Source of the DNA: Puffinus mauretanicus
Lineage: Eukaryota; Chordata; Aves; Procellariiformes; Procellariidae
Assembly: GCA_023333565.1 (NCBI GenBank)
Contig: JAJKFH010000157.1
Location: 496,001 to 560,000 of the forward strand
Direction: 5' to 3'
Length of the DNA: 64,000 nucleotides
The position numbers were made by a program, and so were the translations under genes. The notes below the pieces were generated by a model. The model saw only the letters and a list, made by a program, of their open reading frames with translations, did not search any database and was not told the origin of the DNA. This document shows positions 35,736-46,567 of the stretch, piece by piece (position 1 is the first letter of the stretch; each line of letters opens with the position of its first letter).

Positions 35736-38700
35736 CAAACTGCATACAATACCCAGGAACGCCTTCATGCATTACTGAACTGCAGCCGTCTCTTCAGCAG
35801 GATACAGTTATTGTTTAACAATACACAGCAACACAATGCAGGCCTTACTGAAATTAGCATGAGAATTTAAATAGGAATAATACTCCAGTGGGAGTATTTT
35901 CTGTTTTGTCTTGAACAGCAATCTGTTTCATTTATAAAATTTCCCAGTAGTTAGACCCCTTACCAAAAACAGAGCCAGTCCCAACTCTAGGCCCTTCTTA
36001 GCCTGAGGATTTTTGAGCTCTCTGCTCTTAACTACTCATAGAGGATGCTAAACACCATGTGAATGTCACAAGTTTGACCCACCATCCTTTAAGATGGCAC
36101 TTGGATCAGTTCCTGAGTGACTGATGCATACACTAAGGTATTACGCAAAAATGAGCACCACTATCTCCAGATACGTTTGTGAATGAAAGTGACCAAGGCC
36201 AAATGTTTTTGGCATGGATTAAGCATATTCTGATGATGTCTAATATGCTGAGGAGTCACGTGGAGAGAAGCCTAAATCCAAACTTAGGTGGTTTAGGTCT
36301 CATCCTTCTCAGCAGAAACAACAGAGACAACAGGGACAGAAGAAAAATTACCTACATAGTTCCTCGTCATTTGCCCTTGTCTTTCAACATGTCTTTCCCA
36401 CCACTTCTGCTCCATACGCGTTCTGCCAATGGCAGCAGCCTCAGCTTTTGTCGGTTACTTGGCTCAAATATACCTTCTCATTTTCCTTCACACAACGTGC
36501 TATGGCTTTGCTACTCTCTAAAATCACTCGTGTTTATTTCCTCATCACATCCACAGGATTCACTTCTGCTGTGCTGCCCTCAGGTAGCATTATCTATAGC
36601 TAGGTATACATCACAATAGAGCTTCCAGGTTCCTGAATTTGGTTATGTACTTCTGCTGCTGTGTCCCAGTTCAGTGTCAGATACAGATCTGTGTCCCAGA
36701 TACAAACACCTCCCTTGACTCATTCTCCTATCCCGCCTTCGTATTTGGCCCAGCTAAGTTCTCCAAATAGGAATTTCAATGCACTTCAAAGACATGCTAC
36801 ATTTGGATGTCTGAAGAAGAATAACTGAGAATTCTCAGTTTTCTGTGATATTGATGTTTCCATATCTTTCCCTCCTCATTGTTTGCTTCCAGCTGTGCCA
36901 TGTGTATTATTACGTTATAAAACCTTAAGGGTAAGGGCCACCAGCCCTCTTCTTGGATTAAATTCCATCTAGAATTAAGTATCTATCTGTCCCTGTGTTT
37001 TACGTATTACCACTGAGTAAAGAAAAAGAACAAACAATAAAAATTTTGAGAAACTTGTTTTCTGTTCTTTGAATGAACTTCTAATACTATACATGGAACA
37101 GATGCAGGGGGGGGGAGGGGATGACAAGAAATATATCTACCCAACCTCTTAATATAGCATCCAAAAATTTTAACTGATATAAAACTACTTGTAATTCTAA
37201 CCTATCCTTAGCATTTTGATATACTGAAACTTGAAAGGGAAGAAAAACAAAGAGGAGAGCAAGGAATGCAGCACACTAACGACACAGATATTAGCTATTG
37301 TCTCTGTTGCTTGTCCTATTTTTCTTTATTGCTTCTGTTTTATAACTTGTTTCCACTTTTTTGGAGTCACTTATGGATTGTCATGATGACTTCTAAATCA
37401 TTTTCCTTTCATTAGTCAGGGTTTGCTCCCAAATCATTTTCAACATGGCCCAGTGCCAGCTGGTGTTGAAAATACTTTCTGTCTAGTACCAGGTTCAGAA
37501 TGCAGAACAGATCAATCTTTGTACACCAAATAGGTGAAAGAAGACGAAAGGTTTTGTTAGAGGTTGTCTGATTAGAAATAGTTCCACAAGTGAATTGTTT
37601 CCTCATTGAACACCAAATGAAAACAGATAATGATTTATTTCCTTTGTGGGATATGGTGCCATTGTAAGATAGTTTTTGTTTGTTGGTATATTCCATCAGC
37701 TTCTTAGGTTTATGCATTTATGTATATGTAATCTCTTTTCTTAGTACTTTTTTCCCTTCTTTTTTGTGTGTGAATTTGTTTTTTTCTGGGTTGTTTTTCC
37801 ACCAGTGTTGCTTTTACATTAAGACCAAAGGAGCTTTTATTTTTCCTTTACTTATATTTTTTATCATGCAAATTTGAAGTTTAACAACAGTGGAGAAAGA
37901 TAAGAGGCTCTCTCTGGAACCTCTGCAAATCCTTCGTACAATGCTTTGGAATTTAGACAAAATTGCTAAGCCCTTCTTCAGATTGCTATCTATTTAGCCA
38001 ATGAGAATTTGAATTATGATCTTGGTTAAAAAGAGCACCATGGAGCAGCAAGAAAAAATACTTATAGATTATACTGAAAATGTAAGGAGTGGAGTTTTAA
38101 GATACTTTAAATAACTTTAGGGTAGACCACAAAGCTCTTAGTCATATTGGTGAAGTACTAACCACTAGAATAGACCCATGAAATTGTGTTTAAGGATTTT
38201 TATAGGTGTTCTTCAACATGAGAAACACCTCTAAAATCCAAACCATAAATTACTTTCTGTTTTACATCTGGTGGATGATGCATGTAAGGCACTAAATTTG
38301 GTCTTGAGTACACCACTTGAATAATATCTTATTCTTTAAGTGGATATTCATAGTTTATGATTTATTTTACCTAACTTAGGACACTTAGAGTCACTTAAGA
38401 GCCTTGCTGTCTCTTCAGTCAATAGAAAGAGAGAGATGAACCTTCAGAGATGACACACTATTTTTGATTTAAACAACAGTTGACAGAAAAGTTACCCTAC
38501 ATGTAGCTGAATTCTTCCAATGAATAATTAACATAGTTTTTTTTTAAAAAGATGTCCCTCATTTCTAGTCTGGATTTGGTTAGCTCCCTCATCCAACTGT
38601 TGGATCTCAGTATGTCTTTTGCGTGGAACGAAGAACAATCTGTCATCAGAAATCTCTTTCCAATGCACGAGGTAATAAAACTATCCTTTTAAACTGCTCT

Positions 38701-40219
38701 TTGACACACTGAATAGCTTTTAATCTGTAAAGCACCTTTTTTTCTCCAAGACTTCACTGAAATCTGTAGTTAATTTACATTTTTTTTCAAAATACTTTGA
38801 TATTGTTATAAGAATTTGACTAATACCCCAGTAATAAGGGTTAAGATGCTGTCCACCTAACAAGCTTTGGCAGAAAGACTATCAATGACTTGTCAGGTTA
38901 CTCTAAGGATAGTAAATCTTAAAGCAACTTACTCAGGGTTACAGGAGTTATTTCTCTTACAGAGATTCAAAAAATATAGGACAGGAATTCGATTTGGCCA
39001 TATAGTTATGAATGCCACCTGAAATAATCCAGAATCATTGAAAATGTTAATATTTCATCCCTACAAATTTAAAATATTAAAAGAGGTAGCTGCAAAACAA
39101 AAGCTGTTTATTCTAGAAAACATTATTTTCCAGTACCCAAACATAGAACTGGAACTTTGAATCCATCCATAAGATGATCAATGGAGGTCATTATTTGATA
39201 GTGCTAGGAGAGAATGGAGGGAACAAATGAAAGACAAAATTCTACTAACATCAAAGAAGAGAAATAAGGAGCACAGGACATTTTCTGTCCTCTCCATGAG
39301 ACAAACAACCCAAAAGTATAAAAAGACACATATGTAAATATACATACAACCAACTATATAATGAAATCTAACTTATTTATATGCATGTGCATAAATATAT
39401 AAAAAATACAAAACTCGTGTACAAAAATATATAGCACATGATATTACCAAACATAAAAATAGTGAGAAGCTCATGTTTCAATGCATACATTTTAATAAAG
39501 CATTTTATTACCATTAAAGTGTTTATGCACATAATTTATAATTAAATTTTAATTTATTTGAAGTTATCCATAAGGAATAAAATACAATATCCAACTAATT
39601 CTCATGCCAATAATTCCCTTCCCCATCCTCAGCTTCTTAAAAAAAAACACCTTATACTGTCATGTGAGTACAGGGGGACATAATTTACATAATTTTATAC
39701 TGATATAATGACGCAATATTTTAGAAAGTCAGTCCTAGCTGCAGAAGTTTAAAAAAAAAAGACCCAAAATACTCTGCCTAAATCCTTAGTAAAATAAAGC
39801 TCTGGATAAACAGATGGGCCTTCTACCCTCTGTAGGATGTCTACCTCTAGCAGACTAAGAAAAACATTACTTTTGCCCCCCAATATCACCCTGTATATAA
39901 GTATCAAAGTAGATGCAATCTTGCTGTAGATAATCTTAGTTGCTGAAAAGATAAACAACTGTAAAGGAAAGGAAACCTGGACTCACTCTATTCAGGGCTC
40001 TATAAAGGAACAATTAAATTTGAATTAGAAAGCCGGTGCAGAGACCATGACATTTCTGTTAGGAACTTGTAGAGATGCTAATTCTAAGCAATTCTGTTCT
40101 ATCTACTAATTCTGAATGCAACTGCATGGCAAGCAGAAAATATGACATCTCTTAGTTATTTATATATGAGGGGATAAAACCATACAACTTTTCAGCAGCT
40201 ATAATTTGAAAATAAACAT
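35736..40219. other. Unique AT-rich sequence, no gene recognised
   Basis: Contains a G9-A-G4 run at 37107-37120 and an AT/CATA-rich stretch near 39320-39440. A 146-codon frame at 36179-36619 lacks an ATG at its start and matches no family. Nothing further is supported. Confidence 0.5.
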
Positions 40220-40760
40220 GTACAGGAGAGTCCAGGAGAAGCAGAGTAGGGGAAGAGCAGGATCTCCACAAAGGAGAGGCTGCAAAAAGAAGAGAGGAAG
40301 ACACCAAGCTAAATGTCATAAGTTTATGACATTTTGAGAGCGCGCAGACATTCCTGAGGTGCAAGAGAGCAGGAAGAAGTTGCAGAGGTTACTTAATTCT
40401 GAAACAGAGGATAGCAACTGGCAGGTGGGAAAAGTTTGGGAAGGAACAAGAGCAGATCAAGACAAATAAGTATCACCAACAGCAGGAAAAGCAGAGGAAT
40501 GTTTCTACGTATCAGAAAAGCAAGCAGGAGAGAGAAATGAGAGAAAGTATAGTTAGTAGCAGCAGAAAAAGAGAGGATAGGTAAAAGGACAAGAGTCATG
40601 GAAGGAAATGAAAGAAGTAATAGGAGGATGGATTAAGAGAAAAAGTAACATGATGAGTTAAAAGAAAAGTATACCTAAGATCCAGTTTGGGTTGGGGAAA
40701 GGTTTATAGAAGCACAGAGAGATGCAAATAATCAGTGGAGATAACAAGAACAGACGAAAA
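40220..40760 (+). repeat. Purine-rich low-complexity tract
   Basis: Over roughly 540 bp the plus strand is dominated by A and G (AGGAGAAGCAGAG-like and AGAGGAAGACA-like phrases), with few pyrimidine runs. No single repeat unit is maintained, so it is a long, degenerate polypurine tract rather than a microsatellite. Such tracts can form triplex DNA. No function is shown by the sequence. Confidence 0.6.
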
Positions 40761-40965
40761 AGACAACAGCAAACAATCAAATGAGTTGGATTAATTCAAG
40801 AGGTAGAAGCAGTTAGATTGCAAGCAGAAATCACTTCGGAACCCCTCTTCAAAGGATGAATTGCATTAAAGCAGATCCAGCAACTATATTTTCATAGATA
40901 TAGCCTGGCCCTTAAAAAGCACCTGTAAAAGCACTGTTCTCTCTGCAAATGCGTTCAAATAACTC

Positions 40966-41418
40966 ATGGATTGTCTAGGTGTGCAGGCCCTGGATACGAG
41001 AACAGCACTCAGGACAGCAACCAGACTGTTGCGACAGCAGACTCCCTCCCTGGTCCTCACCACCCTCCCACCCCTGCCACCTGCCATTCCCTACATCTTG
41101 CAGTTGATAGACTTGAGACTCTACATCCAAGCCTCCTTGTTCGTCATTGCTCTACCAGAATGGGCCAGCCATCCTCTCCACAGAGTAAGGCCCTGTACCT
41201 CCCTAGGTCCGAGAGTGGAGTGGCTGAAGGGAAGACAGCCAGTTACACCTGCTTCTATGGTGGCAGCAGCCACCCCCACCACACAGGCCCTTCCTTCCCA
41301 CCTGCCCTCCACCGTCTGCTGTTCCCGGAGCTACAAGACCAGGGGAGGAAGGTGGAGGAAGAAACACCAAGGCAGGGTGGGAGTCAACCCTTACCTTCTA
41401 GAAGTAAAGTGCGTATAA
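40966..41418 (+). other. Open reading frame of 150 codons, coding status doubtful
   Basis: The frame starts at ATG 40966 (MDCLGVQALDTRTALRTATR) and ends at 41416-41418. It lies in GC-rich, stop-poor sequence and overlaps a second open plus-strand frame whose first ATG is at 41160 and which ends at 41594. Neither shows a known domain, membrane segment or signal peptide, and both are rich in Pro, Thr and Ser. Two overlapping long frames are what high GC content predicts by chance. Listed because it is the longest ATG-started frame outside transposons near a promoter-like block. Confidence 0.15.
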
Positions 41419-41549
41419 ATCTAGAAGAAAAGGCTCTGGGGATAAACTTCCCATTTATCACCCACATTGTTATACAAGCCACAGTGCTACCCAGTGACAT
41501 TTTAAATGAATCAGCCACAGGCTATGCATGTAGAATGATGGATTACGGA

Positions 41550-42260
41550 GCGGGAGGAGGTAAAACACCTTGCAAGAAGAGCACAGAGAAATAGACCGGG
41601 GCTCCGAGGAGCGTCCCAAGACGTGGGAAGACAGAGCTGCCGGCATTTACGTGCCCTCTGCCCAGCCTGTGCAGCCCAGCCTCCTCCTCTCTTGACCGAC
41701 GGCTGACAGGTGGCAGGACAGGCGCTGGGCACGTATCGAGGGGGACAAACGGGAAAACAGAACAGCTCAAATCAGGGGGAAAAAAAAAATAGAAGCAGCT
41801 ATTTTAGCTCTGCTTCCTGACAGCTTTAAAACCTGTCAGAGCACAGCGAAGCCCGCACCGCTCGGCCAGGAGCCCAGCTCTGCTGCAGCACAAGGCCCGG
41901 CAGGGCCCTGCCCTGCAGGCACACCTGGCAGCAGGGGATTGGTTGGGAGCAGGAACCGCAATATGGGATTGGTCAGGGCCTCAGGCCTTTCAGGCGCTGT
42001 CTGTGTTGCCACCAGGGGAGGTGGCGGGGCCGGAGCTGGTGCGGCTGCCCGCAGAGGTCCTCTTCATCTTCCCTGAATGAATAAATACCAACCCAAAAGG
42101 ATTAAATGTAGCCCTCGCCTCCTGTACATCCCCTAGAACGCATTCTGATTGCGTATCCCTGCTGGAAAACAGAAACCAATTTGCTTTGAAATGTGGCTGT
42201 GACACGTAACTTCAAGCGCTGGGCTCGCAGCTGGGCGTGAGCAGCATCTCCCCTGACAGG
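41550..42260. promoter_or_regulatory. CpG-rich, promoter-like block with paired CCAAT boxes
   Basis: About 700 bp with far more CpG than elsewhere (roughly 28 by eye) and GC near 58%. Two ATTGG motifs, which are CCAAT on the minus strand, lie at 41938-41942 and 41968-41972, exactly 30 bp apart. That spacing is usual for NF-Y pairs. A perfect inverted repeat CTGACAG...CTGTCAG (41817-41823 and 41833-41839) encloses a TTTAAA. On the minus strand the CCAAT pair would drive transcription toward lower coordinates, but direction is not proven. The observed/expected CpG ratio is probably below classic island thresholds. It could also be a GC-rich LTR remnant. Confidence 0.4.
41817..41839. promoter_or_regulatory. 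Perfect 7-bp inverted repeat around TTTAAA
   Basis: The arms are CTGACAG and CTGTCAG with a 9-bp loop. TGACAG is the core bound by TALE homeodomain proteins (MEIS/TGIF), so the site could bind a dimer. Otherwise it is a small chance palindrome. It lies inside the CpG-rich block. Confidence 0.35.
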
Positions 42261-43430
42261 AGGCTGGGCTGCCTCGCTCAGGACCTTAACCAGGAGAGGG
42301 ATAATGGGGTGCCTCGGCAAGAGAGTGTGAGATCTCCTTAGAGTCAGAAATATTCTTTTTGTCATTGATGAGGTCGTAAGTGGGAGAACATGGCTGTGGC
42401 TTGCAATGACAATTGTCATGGGAAGTTAGGGGAAAACCAAGGTCTTTTACCAAGTAAAAGAAAAGGTAGCCTTGCCTGTCTTGTCACATTATAAAACTGG
42501 CATCAGATCTAACAACTCGTACTAAAGCATGAGACATTAGTAATAGAGTTTTGCAACTATTTTGACAAAGGACTCTGCTTGAAGAACTTAGGAACAGATC
42601 CTAGAAATTCTGCAATAATGTCCTTTATAGTCTAAAACTTTTGCTTGAGAAAAGAAAAGAATTTGACTTGAGAAAACACACACGTCACAAGCTGCTAGCA
42701 ACCGGCATTTTACAGCACAGGCAGCATGATACTACCCAAGAAATGCACCAAGGAAGGCTTTTGTTCCGGAAGAATTCTGTGTCTTGGATATAGCTGTAGT
42801 AATTAAGTTTAGAAACTGCAAAGAAGAAACAGATCACTAAACTGAGCGACACCAAAGTAGAACTCTAATGACAATTTGAAGTTAGTTGAAAAAGGCTTAG
42901 GGCAAGGTACGGTATTTCTCTCTTTTTTTTTTTTTTTTTAAATTCTCTCTCTGTGATAAATGAGGTGACAAAATAAAGCTAATTTCTTTGTCAGAACAGA
43001 CTTCCTGAATAATGAAGAGAATAGGTGTATTTGCTTACTTCATTGGCCATTTTGATTTATCAGAAGAATTTATAAAGTTCTTTCTTTCAATTATCGTCCT
43101 TTTGAAAGGCATGCATTGTGTCACTCTTCCTTCACAACAAATTATTAATAAAGATATAGAAAATTAATTGTTTAACACTTGATTTAAAATTTCATTAACT
43201 TGATGTCAGTATTTCCTTTAGGTAAGTAGTGTTTGAGCTAGAGTGTTCTTTCAGGGTCCCCAGCTGAGCAATGCATTCAGATTAACAACGATATTTTTAC
43301 TCTTCAGAAAGCGAGCACAGAATTAACTATGTACCTCCATACTTTCAACCAATCAACTGCTTATATATCACAAGATTGGATGTGTGCCTATATTTTATAC
43401 GTATATATATGTGCAGCTTAGTGTTAAGGG
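42261..43430. other. Unique AT-rich sequence
   Basis: No gene recognised. A T17 run lies at 42923-42939. Confidence 0.55.
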
Positions 43431-43960
43431 ATGCTAAAAGCGTCCGCCTTCTCCAGCTGCCCCAGCCCAGGACTCCCTCCTGCCCAGGCTGCCATTTCCC
43501 TGTTTGCAGGTTCAACCAGCAGTGGAGCTGAGCACATGTCCCAGAGACACACACACACAGGCCCGCACACACACACACACATGCATTTTTGGGAAGATAC
43601 AGATGCTCATCAACATCTCCCAGGTCTGACTCCAGTAGCCGGCACAAAATTTCACTCACACACATACAGGTCTCACCAGTAGCTGGCAGTTAGTCCTTGC
43701 AGCACACGTACACATGGCATAGAGAGTGAGATTACGTAGAGAGATAGTTGAGAAAACATTCAGTAAGAAGGCATAAGAGTACAGGACAGACTGGGTTGAT
43801 CAGGCACAGGGATTGGCCAGACAAGTATACTGACTGGCCCCGTTTTCACGTGACCGGCCCCTTTTACACCCCTTTCTGTCCACCCCTCTCTGTTCCTCCC
43901 TCCTCCCTACTCCCCTGCACATTCCCTCAGCACTCAGAGTAGTGCCACCCGGGACCCTCA
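43431..43960. other. GC-richer stretch with CA repeats
   Basis: It starts with a CCAGCTGCCCCAGCCC-type phrase, contains the CA repeat described separately, and has an E-box CACGTG at 43847-43852 between two TGACTGGCCC/TGACCGGCCC phrases. A C-rich pyrimidine stretch follows (43855-43930). No family is recognised. It might be a worn LTR or regulatory DNA. Confidence 0.3.
43546..43580. repeat. (CA)n microsatellite, interrupted
   Basis: Two CA runs (about 43547-43559 and 43566-43580) are separated by GGCCCG. Alternating purine/pyrimidine sequence of this kind can adopt Z-DNA and is usually length-polymorphic. Confidence 0.9.
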
Positions 43961-45977
43961 AGTTTGCATCCTTATCAATTGTAAAGTCCCAGTTTGCCTG
44001 CAGCTTCTCGATAGCCCATCAGTTACTTTGACTGACCAGATTTGTTTCTCACTAATGTCTTTATTAGTGTTAGTTGGTTGGGTTTTATGCCTCTGTGTGT
44101 TTGTCTTCCTCCCTTTCCTTTCCCTATCCTCCCCCCGAAAAAAAAACATCCTTACATTCCAGGTATTTGTACCAATTAGTGTGAATGACCAGGTTTGTTC
44201 TTATCACAACCTCCCTTACCCTATGTCAGTCAGGTTTATCTCAGTTCTTCTTTATGGTTCTTTTGTCCAGATACCCTTAAAAAAACAGATACTCTCCTTC
44301 CATGAACCTTTACACTTCAAACTGAGAAGGTCCAGGTGAATTCAAACTCAAAAGTATTTTTTTCTCTATAGTTTGAAAACTCAAAGGGAAGAAGAGAAAC
44401 GACAATTGAAATGGAGCGTGTTTGAGTGATTTGGCTGTATTCTTCCACACACGGTTTTATTCCATGTACATGACCGTAGAATAACTTGCTACAGAAGATC
44501 TGCAGAAGCATAGGGCTATTTCTGGTAAACAGTGTTATTTGATCTAGATCTAGTGCTACTGAAAAGAATTCTGAAATTACTCAAGATAACTGGGTTTAGC
44601 TGAATACATAAAAAAGCACAGAAAAACTGAGAGAAGAGAGACTCCAAGCATTGTTTTTTTCTGTTAGAGTTCAAGTTTTTTTACTTTGTTGCCCCAGGTA
44701 ATCTTTCAAAGTTTGTGGCTGGGTTTTTGGGAGGGTTTGGTGGAGGGTCTTCTTTGTTTCTTTCTTCTGGGAGTCATGTGGGTATAACCTCAAATAAGTA
44801 TATGAGCCAGCATACAGGATATTAATTTTGATTGCAACTTTCTTAGAGCACCAGGAAAGCAATGGTATTAATTCATGGCTCCATTAATTTATCTCCCTTT
44901 CCAGCTGCTCATTTCTTGACATTTCCTCATTCTGGTGTTTGCAGTGCTTTGGTTCATTTTCCACATCCATTTCAAACTATTCCTATGCAGCTCCAGCCAC
45001 TCTCATAACTCCTTCCTTTTAGTACTGTAATTTTTCCTGCTAGTTACTTTTCGAATTCTGTTTTGGATTTTGCCCTTTGTTGTTTCAGTTTGCTTCCTTT
45101 GGAGTCCTCTTTTAAGGCAATTTGGGAACCACTATAACAGGAGAAATTTTAGAAATGTAATCTGTTGGGATCTTCTTGGTAAGATGACCGGGATGTATCT
45201 GGAAATGCAAGTTTGCAGGGTTTGGGGATTTAATTTACTTTGTGTGTTACATGGACCCCCAATCCAAGAAACCCTTGGATAGATGTGTGCTCTGACTACC
45301 TGCACAGAAGAAATCAGTGTTATGTAAGGAATATTCAGATACTGAAGGAAACTGAATAGCTTCTTTGCGTTTCTTTTCTATTGCTTTCACATATCAAGCT
45401 TGCTCTTTGCATAGTGAAATTTCAGAAGTACAACATGTTAAAAAAAAAGTCAACCAACTCTTTCTAACTCTTTAGATTAAAACAAACAAACAAAAAAAGC
45501 AAATTCCTCCTAGTCCACTTTATGCACAAACCTATTCATAGAGTTCTAGTTAAGGGATTTTTGAAAGTTTACGAATCTCATTATCAGCAATGATTAAACA
45601 TGGATGGTTAACCCTGGAGATGAATTTGGGAAGAATGCTAAAGCAGTGATATTTGCCTCTAGATAATGAAGCCTGGAAAACAGAGTGTAAAGATAATTTG
45701 TATCCATTCTAAGCAGCTCCAAAAGTAGGGTTTCTCTGCACTTAGTTCTTTTCTCCAGTGTTTCACTAGCAACTTATTTTCAGCTTAGCAACTTACTTCT
45801 GAGGACTCAGCCATGTCTTCCTCATGCACCTGAAATTAAGTCAATTCCTTTTCAAGTCAGTGCATGCAAAAAGGATATAGGATAGCATTTTTCATCACCA
45901 GATTAGTTTTGATACTCAAGAATTCATCAGAATATACTCCAGAACTTTTCCATTTATAAAGTGTAAAATAAGATTAA
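43961..45977. other. Unique AT-rich sequence, nothing recognised
   Basis: Short chance reading frames only. An A9 run lies near 44140. Confidence 0.6.
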
Positions 45978-45982
45978 CAAAG
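45978..45982. repeat. Target-site duplication CAAAG, left copy
   Basis: Identical to 46563-46567 on the other side of the LTR. Confidence 0.92.
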
Positions 45983-46128
45983 TGTCGTGGTTTAACCCCA
46001 ATCGGCAACTAAGCACCACACAGCTGCTCGCTCACCCTCCCCCCACACACGGTGGGATGGGGGAGAGAATCAGAAGGGCACAAGTAAGAAAACTCGTGGG
46101 TTGAGATACAATCAGTTTAATAATTGAA

Positions 46129-46168
46129 ATAAAACAATAATAACAACAATAACAACAACAATAATAAA
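46129..46168. repeat. AAT/AAC microsatellite inside the LTR
   Basis: Mixed AAT and AAC triplets, about 40 bp. The sister LTR at 54929 has no such tract at this place, so it grew after insertion or marks a sublineage. Confidence 0.85.
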
Positions 46169-46190
46169 TTGCAATGAAGAGGAAAACAAC

Positions 46191-46205
46191 GAGAGAGAGA
46201 GAGAG
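46191..46205. repeat. GA microsatellite inside the LTR
   Basis: Seven to eight GA units. Absent from the LTR at 54929. Confidence 0.85.
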
Positions 46206-46325
46206 GAACAAAACCTAAGAAAAACAAGTGATGCAATTGATCACCTCCCACTGACCAATGCCCAGCCAGTCCCCGAGCAGGGATTGCTGCCCCTCGGCCA
46301 ACTCCCCCAGTTTACATAGTGAGCA

Positions 46326-46333
46326 TGACGTCA
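46326..46333. promoter_or_regulatory. CRE palindrome TGACGTCA in the LTR
   Basis: A perfect 8-bp CREB/ATF consensus, set in a GAGCA[TGACGTCA]TATGG context that is identical in the LTR at 54929 (55245-55252). It lies upstream of the TATA-like element in the LTR's own direction, as expected for a promoter element of the retrovirus. Confidence 0.7.
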
Positions 46334-46562
46334 TATGGTATGGAATATCTCTTTGGTCAGTTTGGGTCAGCTGTTCTGTCTGTGCCTCCTCCCAGCTTCT
46401 TGTGCACCTGGCAGAGCACGGGAAGCTGAAACGTGTAAGCACTACTTAGAACAACTAAAACATCAGTGTGTTATCAACATTATTCTCATACTAAATCCAA
46501 AACACAGCACTATACCAGCTACTAGGAAGAAAATTAACTCTATCCCAGCTGAAACCAGGACA

Positions 46563-46567
46563 CAAAG
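46563..46567. repeat. Target-site duplication CAAAG, right copy
   Basis: Identical to 45978-45982. Confidence 0.92.

Larger units (their letters stand above)
45983..46562 (-). mobile_element. Solo LTR, ERVL-type endogenous retrovirus
   Basis: This 580-bp LTR runs in the minus direction. On the plus strand it begins TGTCGTGG and ends CCAGGACA, with perfect 5-bp duplications CAAAG on both sides, so it is a complete solo LTR left by recombination of a provirus. It keeps a perfect CRE palindrome TGACGTCA (46326-46333) in the promoter half, a TATA-like stretch just downstream of it in the minus direction, and an ATTAAA polyadenylation-type signal (complement of 46116-46121). Two microsatellites sit inside it: AAT/AAC (46129-46168) and GA (46191-46205). 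It aligns with the LTRs at 2458 (inverted) and 54929 (same strand). It is the best-preserved copy. Confidence 0.94.

Noticed and set aside
36179..36619. A 146-codon plus-strand frame
   Set aside because: It starts with GTG, has no recognisable domain or neighbours, and is of a length expected by chance somewhere in 64 kb on six frames.
37107..37120. G9-A-G4 run as a G-quadruplex
   Set aside because: Only two usable G tracts lie close together. A stable four-tract structure is not supported by the flanks.
40971..41594. A 207-codon frame as a real protein
   Set aside because: It begins with TTG rather than ATG (first ATG at 41160), overlaps another open frame, shows no known domain and sits in stop-poor GC-rich DNA.
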